A stretch of DNA of 8,305 nucleotides from JBFGFG01 sp041627475 (GCA_041627475.1 JBFKQZ010000139.1:1-8305); one strand, 5' to 3'; counted from the first letter of the stretch, positions 1-6,660 are shown. Made by a program: numbers and translations. The notes: a model not told the origin generated them from the letters alone.

Positions 1-191
1 ACGAGCTCGTCGGTCACGGCCGCCATGGCTGCGAGGAGCGTGAACGGCTCCCAGTAGGGCGTGTCCTCGGCGTTCGTCGAGTCGCTGACCCACACCCCGC
101 CCCAGCCGCCGGCCTCCGCGGCCCGGGCCAGCTCGACGCAGGTCGCGGGGTCGTGCTCGCTGTCGTTGCGGATCCAGGTGCCGTGCTGCAT
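1..191 (-). CDS. LLM-class (luciferase-like) flavin-dependent monooxygenase, N-terminal part
   Basis: Only the first 63 codons are in the window; the gene runs off the left edge. The ATG at 191-189 follows a strong ribosome binding site, GGGAGG, 6 nt upstream. The protein opens with a short strand (GTWIRND, residues 4-10). A helix rich in Ala/Glu (LARAAEAGGW, 21-30) and then GVWVSDS (32-38) follow, and then YWEPFTLLAAMAAVTDEL (46-63). This strand-helix-strand pattern and the 'W-[DE]-P-[FW]-T-x-L-A-A-x-A-A-x-T' stretch are typical of the start of the bacterial luciferase-like TIM barrel. Enzymes of this family use FMN or coenzyme F420. The cofactor and substrate cannot be told from this fragment. 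The gene lies 65 bp downstream of glmU on the same strand and may be cotranscribed with it. The family call is fairly safe; the exact function is unknown. Confidence 0.72.
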   Translation of the reverse strand, partial: MQHGTWIRNDSEHDPATCVELARAAEAGGWGGVWVSDSTNAEDTPYWEPFTLLAAMAAVTDEL

Positions 192-202
192 CGTCTGCCT
201 CC

Positions 203-240
203 CGGGTCGGTGTCGATCGACCCTAGAGGCACCCGACCCG
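203..240 (-). terminator. inverted repeat between glmU and the LLM gene, possible terminator
   Basis: CGGGTCGG (203-210) and its exact reverse complement CCGACCCG (233-240) form an 8-bp stem around 22 nt. A competing 6-bp stem pairs 204-209 with 218-223. It begins 16 nt after the glmU stop codon. There is no T-tract, so this is at best a weak or factor-dependent terminator or an attenuator ahead of the downstream gene. Confidence 0.25.
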
Positions 241-256
241 CACCGGGCCCCGTTGG

Positions 257-1624
257 TCAGGCGTCCCCGCGGCGCTCCGCGGCCCAGCCCTCCTTGACGG
301 TCTGGCGGCTGCGGGCGATCGCCAGCGCATCGGCGGGGACGTCCTCGGTGATGACCGAGCCGGCGCCGATGTAGGCACGGTCGCCGACGGTCACCGGTGC
401 CACCAGCGCCGTGTCGCAGCCGACGAAGGCGTCCTCACCGACGACGGTGCGGTGCTTGCGCTCACCGTCGTAGTTCACCGTGATGACGCCGCAGGCGAGG
501 TTCGCGCGAGCACCGACCTCGGCGTCCCCCACGTAGGCGAGGTGCGGGACCTTGGCACCCTCTGCCAGCGTCGCCTTCTTCAGCTGCGTGAAGGCGCCGG
601 CCTTGGTGGACGGGCCCAGCACCGTCCCGGGACGCAGGTGCGCGAACGGGCCGACCGTCGCGCCGGGTCCGACCACCGCCTCCTCGCAGTACGACATCTG
701 GACCGTCGCCCCGTCTGCCACCTCGGTCCGCAACAGGCGCGTGTTCGGACCGATCTCGCAGCCCTCCCCGACGACGGTGCCCTGTTCGAGCATGGTGTTG
801 GGCAGCACGACGGTGTCGCGGCCGACCTGCACGTCGACGTCGACCCAGGTCGAGGCCGGGTCGAGGATCGTGACGCCGTCCCGACCGAGCTCCTCCATCC
901 GGCGACGGCGCAGGACCGCGCTGACCTCCGCCAGCTGGACCCGGTCGTTGACGCCGGCGACGAGCTCGGCGTCGACGACCGTCGCGCCGACGCTGGCGCC
1001 GCGCTCGCGGGCGATCGCCACGACGTCGGTGATGTAGCGCTCGCCCTGGTCGTTGTCGGTGTCGAGCTCGTCCAGCGCGCTGCCGAGCAGCGCCCGGTCG
1101 AAGACGTACATGCCCGCGTTGAACTCGCCGATCGCCCGCTGCTCGGGCGTGGCGTCACGGTGCTCCACGATCGCCTGCACGGCCCCGTCCTCGTCGCGGA
1201 CGATGCGCCCGTACCCGGCGGCGTCGTCCAGGACACCGGACAGGAGCTCGACGTCGGTCTCGGGCCCCAGCAGCGACTGCAGGGCGTCGGCGGTGATCAA
1301 CGGCGTGTCACCGGGGAGCACCAGGACCCGGTCGACGTCGTCGGCGAGTGCCGGCATGGCCACCTCGACCGCGTGCCCGGTGCCGAGCTGCTGCTCCTGC
1401 ACGACCGTCGTGACGCCGTCGATCCCGGCGGTGGCGAGCTCGTCGGTGACGAGGTCGCGGCCGTGGCCGACGACGACCACGACCTGGCTGCAGCCGAGCG
1501 GCCCCACGGCCTCGAGCACGTGGCGGAGCAGGGTCCGCCCGGCAGCGCGGTGGAGCACCTTGGGCAGCTCCGACCTGAAGCGTGTGCCCTTGCCTGCGGC
1601 GAGGATGACGGCAGCGGTGGCCAC
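257..1624 (-). CDS. glmU: Bifunctional UDP-N-acetylglucosamine pyrophosphorylase / glucosamine-1-phosphate N-acetyltransferase
   Basis: This cytoplasmic enzyme acetylates glucosamine-1-phosphate with acetyl-CoA and then couples the product to UTP, giving UDP-GlcNAc for peptidoglycan. The 455 residues match the usual length (E. coli has 456). The N-terminal uridylyltransferase shows LAAGKGTR (8-15), LPKVLH with Lys22, QEQQLGTGHA (76-85), and LPGDTPL with the metal-binding Asp106. The left-handed beta-helix half carries HLRPGTVLGPSTKAG, YVGDAEVG, NYDGERKHRT and, near the C-terminus, RSRQTVKEGW, the expected acetyltransferase signatures. The start is GTG at 1624, chosen because CCGGAG lies 6 nt upstream and the protein then begins directly at the AAVILAAGKGTR strand. 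The open frame continues upstream, but that part is not GlmU-like. The gene lies 61 bp after the GNAT fusion gene. The nine lysines I see cluster in conserved motifs. Confidence 0.97.
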   Translation of the reverse strand: MATAAVILAAGKGTRFRSELPKVLHRAAGRTLLRHVLEAVGPLGCSQVVVVVGHGRDLVTDELATAGIDGVTTVVQEQQLGTGHAVEVAMPALADDVDRVLVLPGDTPLITADALQSLLGPETDVELLSGVLDDAAGYGRIVRDEDGAVQAIVEHRDATPEQRAIGEFNAGMYVFDRALLGSALDELDTDNDQGERYITDVVAIARERGASVGATVVDAELVAGVNDRVQLAEVSAVLRRRRMEELGRDGVTILDPASTWVDVDVQVGRDTVVLPNTMLEQGTVVGEGCEIGPNTRLLRTEVADGATVQMSYCEEAVVGPGATVGPFAHLRPGTVLGPSTKAGAFTQLKKATLAEGAKVPHLAYVGDAEVGARANLACGVITVNYDGERKHRTVVGEDAFVGCDTALVAPVTVGDRAYIGAGSVITEDVPADALAIARSRQTVKEGWAAERRGDA

Positions 1625-1685
1625 GATGGACTCCGGTCCGGACGACGGTGGTCGGGCGGCGACGGTAGTCCCACGGCGGTGGTCG

Positions 1686-2717
1686 TCACCGATCCAGCAC
1701 GTCACCCAGCACGGCCGCGGCGACGGCGTGCGCCCCGGCCTCGAGGATCTCGTCGCGGTTGATGTCGAGCACCGTGGCGACGGGCCAGCGCGCCTCGATG
1801 GTGTCGGGGTCCTCCCCGCTGGACCACGTGGCACCGAACCGCTCGAGCAGGGCGCGGACCGCCGCGTTCTCCGCCCGTGCGAGTGCGTACAGCTGGGTGG
1901 CGCCGTGTGCGTCGGCTGCGGCGGCGATCGCGACGACGAGCCGGCTCGCGACACCCTTGCGCTGCACGTCGTCTGCCACCAGCACGGCGAGCTCCGCCTC
2001 CTTGCGGTCCTCGGCCTGCAGGGCGTAGCGACCGATGCCGACGAGCTCGTCGTCGAGGAAGGCACCCCACGCGAACTGGGAGCCGTGGTCGGTCAGCGTG
2101 AGCCGTCGGAACGTCCGCTCGGTCATCGGCGGCAGCTGGAAGAACCGCATGCGCAGCGACTCCTCGCTGACCCGCCCGGTCCCAGCTGCGAGCTGCCGCC
2201 AGTCCTCCGGCCACAGCGGCCGCAACTGCAGGTGGCGACCGTCGACCGTGCCTGCTGCGACCGGCGGCACGCGCAGCGCGCGGTTGGTCGCGCGTCGACG
2301 CCGTGCGGTGGCGTCGAGCTGGAGTGCGACGGCGTCGATCGCCAGCAGCTCGTCGGCGTGCTCCGGCCCGATCCGTGCGGCGCGGACCTCGTTCAGGGTC
2401 CGCACGTGCGCAGCGGACCGCCCGTCCTCCTCGAGCAGGGACAGCTCACCGACGATGCTGCCCGGCCCGAGCACAGCCACGTCGTGCCAGCGGTCGCCGA
2501 CCTGGACGGTGACCTCGAGCTGGCCGTCCAGCACCATGTAGAGCCCCCCAGCGGGCTCGCCGACCTGCGCCAGGACCGTGTCGGCCGGGACGTCGAGGAG
2601 CTCGCTGAGCGCCGCCACGGCGCGCTGCTCCACCGGCCGCAGTCCGGCCAGGAGCGGGTGCTCGACCAGCTCGTCCGGCAACGGCGGCCCGCTGCCGCTC
2701 CCCCGCCGCCCGATCAC
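1686..2717 (-). CDS. Cyclic-nucleotide-binding domain fused to GNAT acetyltransferase (Pat-like)
   Basis: This is a two-domain protein of about 343 residues. The N-terminal part (about 20-135) is a cyclic-nucleotide-binding beta-roll. It holds GLYMVLDGQLEV and the phosphate-binding cassette GELSLLEEDGRSAA (90-103), in which the Gly-Glu pair and the Arg that contacts the cyclic phosphate are all kept. The C-terminal part (about 160-310) is a GNAT fold. It has a candidate catalytic Glu near 242 in EAELAVLV and the acetyl-CoA loop QRKGVAS (252-258). The architecture and length match the mycobacterial cAMP-regulated protein lysine acetyltransferases (MtPat, MSMEG_5458). By homology it may acetylate proteins such as acyl-CoA synthetases in response to cAMP. 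The frame stays open through the upstream tRNA, so the start must lie after it. GTG at 2717 is the first candidate but has no clear ribosome binding site; TTG at 2681 is the alternative. The domain call is firm; the substrate is inferred. Confidence 0.9.
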   Translation of the reverse strand: MIGRRGSGSGPPLPDELVEHPLLAGLRPVEQRAVAALSELLDVPADTVLAQVGEPAGGLYMVLDGQLEVTVQVGDRWHDVAVLGPGSIVGELSLLEEDGRSAAHVRTLNEVRAARIGPEHADELLAIDAVALQLDATARRRRATNRALRVPPVAAGTVDGRHLQLRPLWPEDWRQLAAGTGRVSEESLRMRFFQLPPMTERTFRRLTLTDHGSQFAWGAFLDDELVGIGRYALQAEDRKEAELAVLVADDVQRKGVASRLVVAIAAAADAHGATQLYALARAENAAVRALLERFGATWSSGEDPDTIEARWPVATVLDINRDEILEAGAHAVAAAVLGDVLDR

Positions 2718-2736
2718 GACGGGACGCCGGAGGTGG

Positions 2737-2812
2737 TGGCTGGGAGGCAGGGACTCGAACCCTGAATGCACGGCACCAAAAGCCGGCGTGTTGCCAATTA
2801 CACCACCTCCCA
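2737..2812 (-). tRNA. tRNA-Gln (anticodon TTG)
   Basis: A full cloverleaf can be drawn on the minus strand. The 7-bp acceptor stem TGGGAGG/CCTCCCA is perfect. The D arm pairs GTGT with ACAC around AATTGGCA. The anticodon loop TTTTGGT has anticodon TTG (2779-2777), reading CAA. The variable region is 5 nt, and the T arm is CAGGG-TTCGAGT-CCCTG. The discriminator is G (2740) and the 3' CCA is encoded (2739-2737). The top pair of the anticodon stem, C27 opposite U43, is a mismatch; the other four pairs are G-C. The gene lies 57 bp after ispE and 19 bp before the GTG proposed for the acetyltransferase fusion gene, all on the same strand. Confidence 0.97.
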
Positions 2813-2837
2813 GCGGTGTCACCTCGTGGGGCCCGTG

Positions 2838-2843
2838 AGGCTA
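2838..2843 (-). promoter_or_regulatory. possible -10 hexamer for tRNA-Gln
   Basis: TAGCCT on the minus strand fits the actinobacterial TAnnnT -10 pattern and lies 25 nt before the tRNA 5' end. The -35 zone (TCGGGC at 17-bp spacing) is a poor match to TTGACA. The same TAGCCT hexamer occurs in front of tatD. This rests on a short motif only. Confidence 0.25.
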
Positions 2844-2869
2844 GCGATGCCGTGTGGGTCGCCCGACGG

Positions 2870-3856
2870 TCAGGCCGGTTGCAGGGTGCGCTCGGCGAGG
2901 CGCGGCCCGCCCGCGGGCGACCGCACGACACAGACCTGGGCGAAGCGGTCGCCGACGCGCTCGGCGATCTCGCGAGCCGCGTGCTCGTCGGGTGCCAGTG
3001 CGACCACCGTCGGTCCGGACCCCGACACGATCGCCCGGAGCGCGCCCGCCTCGTACATGTCCTCGAGGCGGTCGGCGAGTGCCGGCCGCAGCGCGATCGC
3101 CGCGGTCTCGAGGTCGTTGTGAAGCGCGCCGGCCAACAGGTCGACGTCGCCGGAGCGCACCGCCTGCAGGACGATGTCGGGCTCGATGACCGATGGTCCG
3201 AGGTCGAGGTCGTCGTAGGCGGCGTAGACCGCGGGTGTGGACAGCCCCTCGCCCGAGACACCGACGACCCAGTGGAAGTCGCCCCGGCTCAGCACGCGGG
3301 CCGTGTCCGTCCCGGTCCCGGTCGCCAGGGCGGTCCCCCCGGCCAGGCAGAACGGCACGTCGGCGCCGATGTCGGCCGCGAGCGGCCGCAGCGCATCCGG
3401 ACCCAGCCCGGCACCCCACAGACGATCGAGCGCGAGCAGCGTGGCGGCGGCGTCCGCAGAGCCGCCCGCCATCCCCGCTGCCACCGGGATGCGCTTGGCG
3501 AGCGACAGCTCGGTCCGTGGCGCGCGCTCGAGCTCCTCCGGGGTGGCGTCGCTGGGGACGCACAGCTCCTCGAGCAGCCCGTGGGCCGCGCGCAGGACGA
3601 GGTTGTCGTCGTCGTCCGGCACGGCGGCGCCACCGTCGTGGGCCAGCGACAGCTGCATCAGCTTGCGGGCCGCGGGGTGCTGCATCGCCCATGGCGTGCC
3701 GAGCAGCCGTGCCGTCACCTCGTCGTGGAGGTCGACGGTCTGCAGCACCGTCGCGAGCTCGTGGTAGCCGTCGTCACGGACGCCGCGGACCGCGAGGAAG
3801 AGGTTGACCTTCGCCGGCACGCGCACGCGCACCTCGACGACGGCCGACTCCTCCAC
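2870..3856 (-). CDS. ispE: 4-diphosphocytidyl-2-C-methyl-D-erythritol kinase
   Basis: This GHMP kinase uses ATP to phosphorylate the 2-hydroxyl of CDP-methylerythritol in the MEP pathway for isoprenoids, a cytoplasmic step. The visible signatures are VPAKVNLFL with Lys16, the family motif DDGYHEL (28-34), the glycine-rich ATP loop PVAAGMAGGSAD (124-135) with the catalytic Asp135, LHNDLE, and the C-terminal SGSGPT loop (278-283). At 328 residues it is longer than E. coli IspE (283). The extra length seems to be in linkers around residues 50-115, including an Asp run in PDDDDN. The start is GTG at 3856, preceded by GGGGGAG 4 nt upstream; a second in-frame GTG at 3832 lacks such a site. It lies 53 bp after rsmA, an order common in actinobacteria, and just upstream of tRNA-Gln. 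Confidence 0.96.
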   Translation of the reverse strand: MEESAVVEVRVRVPAKVNLFLAVRGVRDDGYHELATVLQTVDLHDEVTARLLGTPWAMQHPAARKLMQLSLAHDGGAAVPDDDDNLVLRAAHGLLEELCVPSDATPEELERAPRTELSLAKRIPVAAGMAGGSADAAATLLALDRLWGAGLGPDALRPLAADIGADVPFCLAGGTALATGTGTDTARVLSRGDFHWVVGVSGEGLSTPAVYAAYDDLDLGPSVIEPDIVLQAVRSGDVDLLAGALHNDLETAAIALRPALADRLEDMYEAGALRAIVSGSGPTVVALAPDEHAAREIAERVGDRFAQVCVVRSPAGGPRLAERTLQPA

Positions 3857-3877
3857 GACGCTCCCCCACGCGGACTG

Positions 3878-3900
3878 GCCGCGGCAGGGTACGCCGCGGC
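3878..3900 (-). other. GC hairpin between rsmA and ispE
   Basis: GCCGCGGC occurs twice (3878-3885 and 3893-3900), separated by 7 nt. The 8-mer is its own reverse complement, so the copies are both a direct repeat and an 8-bp all-GC stem. It starts 9 nt after the rsmA stop codon and ends about 10 nt before the GGGGGAG ribosome binding site of ispE. There is no T-tract. It may be an attenuator, an RNA-processing or stability element, or a weak terminator. Confidence 0.45.
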
Positions 3901-3909
3901 ACCGACCAC

Positions 3910-4761
3910 TCAGGACGCGGGCCGGAGGGCTGCCGCCAGCTCGACGAAGTCCGCGGGCGTCAGCTCCTCGGCGCGGGCGGTGTGCGACAGGCCGAGCTGG
4001 TCCAGCGCCGCCTCGACCCGGTCGACCTCGGCGACCGCCTGGAGCGTGTTGCGCAGGGTCTTGCGGCGCTGCGCGAAGGCGGCGTCGACGACGCCGCGGA
4101 CCCAGGGGTCCAGGGGGCCTCGTCGCACCAGGTGGACCATCACCGAGTCGACCCGCGGGACCGGGGTGAAGACCTGGCGCGAGATGCTGCGGCCGACCTC
4201 GACCTCGGCCAGCAGCTGCAGCTTGACCGACACGCCGGCGTAGAGGTCGTGGCCCTGTGCCGCGGCCCAGCGCTGCCCGACCTCCTTCTGGACCATCACG
4301 TACGCGTCGACGGCCCGTGGGTCCTCCAGGACCCGGAAGACCAGCGGCGTCGCGAGGTTGTACGGCAGGTTCGCGACACAGCGGAAGGGGCCGCCGGCGA
4401 GCTCGCCGAGGTCGACCTCCATCGCGTCGGCGTGGTGGACCGTCACGTCGTCGCGGTCACCCACCACCTCGGCCAGCGCGTCGACGAGTCCGCTGTCGAC
4501 CTCGACGGCCACGACGCGGGCCGCAGCGTCCGCCAGTGCCAGCGTCAGCGAGCCGAGGCCGGGGCCGATCTCGACCACGGTGTCGTCGGGGCCGATGCCG
4601 ACGTCGGCGACGATCGCCTCGACGGTGTTGGGGTCGCCGACGAAGTTCTGGCCGGCCTGCTTGCGGGGCGCGAGGCCGTGGCGCTGGAGCAGGTCGGCGA
4701 CGTCAGCGGGTGAGAGGCGGCGGCTCAGAGCAGGCCCAGCTTGCGAGCGCAGGACGGCCAC
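3910..4761 (-). CDS. rsmA: 16S rRNA (adenine(1518)-N6/adenine(1519)-N6)-dimethyltransferase
   Basis: RsmA (KsgA) dimethylates two adjacent adenines near the 3' end of 16S rRNA with S-adenosylmethionine, late in small-subunit assembly. The protein shows the N-terminal substrate motif KQAGQNFVGD (GQNF at 37-40), the SAM-binding VVEIGPGLGSLT (62-73), the acidic ribose-binding residue in VVAVEVD (Glu87), HADAMEVD with Asp112, and the catalytic NLPYN (131-135). The helical C-terminal domain includes FTPVPRVDS and AQRRKTLRN. The start is uncertain. GTG at 4761 (283 aa) overlaps rpfB by 37 bp. CTG at 4728 (272 aa) would give a 4-bp CTGA overlap and an N-terminus of more usual length. GTG at 4869 adds low-complexity sequence that is out-of-frame rpfB. 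Family identity is certain; the first 10 or so residues are not. Confidence 0.95.
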   Translation of the reverse strand: MAVLRSQAGPALSRRLSPADVADLLQRHGLAPRKQAGQNFVGDPNTVEAIVADVGIGPDDTVVEIGPGLGSLTLALADAAARVVAVEVDSGLVDALAEVVGDRDDVTVHHADAMEVDLGELAGGPFRCVANLPYNLATPLVFRVLEDPRAVDAYVMVQKEVGQRWAAAQGHDLYAGVSVKLQLLAEVEVGRSISRQVFTPVPRVDSVMVHLVRRGPLDPWVRGVVDAAFAQRRKTLRNTLQAVAEVDRVEAALDQLGLSHTARAEELTPADFVELAAALRPAS

Positions 4762-5837
4762 GCGCCCCAGCCCGAGCGACGCTGCACGATCTTGCCGACC
4801 TCGATCTGCTGCTGCGGCGACGCCTGGTAGGCGTAGGCCGGGTAGCCGGACGGCTTGTTGCGCGTCCACGTGTCGGGGTGGAACTGCAGCCCGCCGTCGT
4901 AGCGGCCGTCGTAGCTCCAGCGCAGGCCGGACTCGCAGCGGGCGAGGTCGTACCAGACCGACCCGTCGTCGACGTAGGACTGGCTCGGGCGCTCGGCCGT
5001 GCCGTACTCGACGATCCGCGTGACGGGTTCGCGCACGACCTCCTCGCTGACGAGCTCGCGCTCGACGCGCTCGCCGTCGACCAGCTTGAGCCGGTAGGTG
5101 TCGATGCGCAGCCCGTTCTCACCGGCCTGGACGGTGCGGGTCTGGTCGGTGAACAGCTGGTTCGTGGGACGGCGCTCCTCGTCGAACGGCAGCGCCACCT
5201 CCTCGGTGACGTCCTCGTACCCGACGCGCTGGACGACCACGGAGGTGCCGTCGAGCAGCTCGGCGTCGAGGCCGGGCTCGAGCAGGTCCTCCTCGCCGAG
5301 CTCGGTGCCGGCGAGCGTGAGCAGCTCCCCGACGGTCTCGACGTGGGTCTCGAACGTGCGGGTCGCCCCGTCCGCCACGACCTGCACCGTCTTGGGCGAG
5401 GTGATGGTGACGCGGTCACCGTCCACGAGCTGGGTGCGCGCCGCAGGCCGCAGGACGGCGGTGTCGGCGACGGTCACGCCGGCGCTGTCGAGCAGTCCCT
5501 GGACCGTGCGGAAGGTGCCGCGGTAGGCGGTCACCCGGCCGTCGACAGCCAGCTCGACCCGGATCGTGCGGAGCACGGTGATCGACTCGACGTCCGCGAG
5601 CGGCGTCTCCGGGGCCGGGAGGATCCGGTCGCCGGCGGCGACGACGACACCCTCGGCCTCGAGGACGTCACCGACGGTCTCGTCGAACGAGAGGACGTCC
5701 ATGACCTCGCCGTCGATGACCATCTGGAGCCGGTTGGCCGCCCGGACGACCGGCACGGCCAACGCCGCGACGATGAGCAGGACGAGCAGCCGGCGGCTGA
5801 CGCGCTGGACGGTCAGCGCGAGGGTGCGGGAGGTCAC
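4725..5837 (-). CDS. rpfB: Resuscitation-promoting factor, RpfB type
   Basis: This is a predicted exported or membrane-anchored muralytic enzyme of 370 residues that cleaves peptidoglycan glycan strands and helps dormant actinobacterial cells resume growth. The order is a basic N-terminus with a hydrophobic segment (about 17-31), then three DUF348 repeats (about 40-72, 93-130 and 151-187, each starting with a V-x-x-DG-type strand). A G5-like region (about 200-280, ending in REPVTRIVEYGT) and the lysozyme-like RPF domain (295-370) follow. The RPF domain keeps the catalytic Glu302 in ARCESG, the YDGGLQF core, GWGAWPSCA, and the Cys301-Cys363 pair expected to form a disulfide. The start is GTG at 5837, overlapping the tatD stop as GTGA, which suggests translational coupling; only a weak AGGGA lies upstream. 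The 3' end overlaps rsmA. I see no c-di-AMP-type riboswitch of its own. Confidence 0.95.
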   Translation of the reverse strand: MTSRTLALTVQRVSRRLLVLLIVAALAVPVVRAANRLQMVIDGEVMDVLSFDETVGDVLEAEGVVVAAGDRILPAPETPLADVESITVLRTIRVELAVDGRVTAYRGTFRTVQGLLDSAGVTVADTAVLRPAARTQLVDGDRVTITSPKTVQVVADGATRTFETHVETVGELLTLAGTELGEEDLLEPGLDAELLDGTSVVVQRVGYEDVTEEVALPFDEERRPTNQLFTDQTRTVQAGENGLRIDTYRLKLVDGERVERELVSEEVVREPVTRIVEYGTAERPSQSYVDDGSVWYDLARCESGLRWSYDGRYDGGLQFHPDTWTRNKPSGYPAYAYQASPQQQIEVGKIVQRRSGWGAWPSCARKLGLL

Positions 5838-6658
5838 GCGGCGGATCCCTGGTCGGGTACTCGGTCGACCGGCGGTGTGCCGGCGGTCTCGGCCGCGTCG
5901 AGGTCGAACGCCCGGTGGGCGTTGGCGACCAGTCGCGGCGCGAGGTCCTCGACGTCCAGTCCGTGGACCTCGGCCAGCTGCGCGGCGACGTACGGCACGT
6001 GGCCGGAGTCGTTGCGCCTGCCGCGGTGCGGCACGGGCGTCAGGTACGGGCTGTCCGTCTCGGTCAGCAGCAGGTCCAACGACGCGACCGCAGCCGCGTC
6101 ACGCAGGTCCTGCGCGTTGGAGAAGGTCACGTTGCCGGCGAAGGACATGAACCAGCCCTGCTCGTTGCAGTGGCGGGCGACGTCCTCGTCGCCGGAGAAG
6201 CAGTGCATGACGACGCGCTCGGGCGCGCCGTGGTCGTGCAGGACGCGAAGCGTGTCGTCCCAGGCGTCGCGGCAGTGGATGACCAGCGTGAGGTCGTGCT
6301 CGCGGGCGAGGTCGATGTGGGCGCGGAAGCTGCGCTCCTGCACGTCGTGCGGGCACCAGTCGCGGTAGAAGTCCAGCCCCGTCTCGCCGATGCCGACGAC
6401 GCCCGGCGCGGTCGCGAGCTGCCGGATGCCGTCGAAGTCGTCGGCCGTCTGCTCGGCGTCGTTGGGGTGGATGCCGATGACCGCGTGGACACCCGGCAGC
6501 GTCTGCGCGTGCTCGACGGACTGCCGTGAGGTCGCGAGGTCCGTGCCGACGGTCACCAGCGTCGTGACGCCGGCAGCACGAGCTGCCTCGACGTGCTCGG
6601 TGGGCGTCAGCTCACCGTGGTGGTCGAGGTGCGTGTGGGTGTCGACGTACGTCGGCAT
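5834..6658 (-). CDS. tatD: TatD family metal-dependent hydrolase / DNase
   Basis: TatD enzymes are cytoplasmic TIM-barrel metallohydrolases with deoxyribonuclease activity, linked to DNA repair or DNA turnover. The 274 residues show the full metal site: His8 and His10 in VDTHTHLD, Glu92 in GIGETGLDFYRD, His128 in VIHCRDAWDD, His152 in VMHCFSGD, and Asp202 in LLTETDSPYL. The TPVPHRGRRNDS and VPYVAAQLAEVHG stretches are also typical. The start is ATG at 6658, right before the first barrel strand; GGAG ends only 2 nt upstream and sits inside a palindrome. It is the first gene of the apparent tatD-rpfB-rsmA operon. The protein contains no lysine, which is unusual for this family. Confidence 0.96.
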   Translation of the reverse strand: MPTYVDTHTHLDHHGELTPTEHVEAARAAGVTTLVTVGTDLATSRQSVEHAQTLPGVHAVIGIHPNDAEQTADDFDGIRQLATAPGVVGIGETGLDFYRDWCPHDVQERSFRAHIDLAREHDLTLVIHCRDAWDDTLRVLHDHGAPERVVMHCFSGDEDVARHCNEQGWFMSFAGNVTFSNAQDLRDAAAVASLDLLLTETDSPYLTPVPHRGRRNDSGHVPYVAAQLAEVHGLDVEDLAPRLVANAHRAFDLDAAETAGTPPVDRVPDQGSAA

Positions 6659-6660
6659 GG

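Noticed and set aside
220..225. TAGGGT as a -10 box for the LLM gene
   Set aside because: There is no matching -35 element or extended -10, and single TAnnnT hexamers are common by chance.
14..232. 72-codon frame on the minus strand at the left edge
   Set aside because: It is the wrong frame; the adjacent frame starting at ATG 191 encodes a recognisable luciferase-like N-terminus with a strong ribosome binding site.
1625..2065. N-terminal extension of glmU to a start at 2065
   Set aside because: The extra 147 residues lie out of frame inside the GNAT coding region and are Ser/Arg/Pro-rich. GlmU reaches normal length from GTG 1624, which has a good ribosome binding site.
1053..2765. 570-codon open frame on the plus strand opposite glmU and the GNAT gene
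   Set aside because: It is antisense to real coding sequence, has low-complexity composition and no recognisable motif.
2718..2822. N-terminal extension of the GNAT fusion protein to 2822
   Set aside because: These codons run through the complete tRNA-Gln gene, so the start must be downstream.
2816..4243. 475-codon open frame on the plus strand opposite ispE and part of rsmA
   Set aside because: It is a shadow frame; ispE and rsmA motifs are intact on the other strand.
4257..6368. 703-codon open frame on the plus strand opposite rsmA, rpfB and tatD
   Set aside because: It is antisense to three well-identified genes, is Arg/Pro/Gly-rich with no domain, and reflects GC-biased third positions leaving the opposite strand open.
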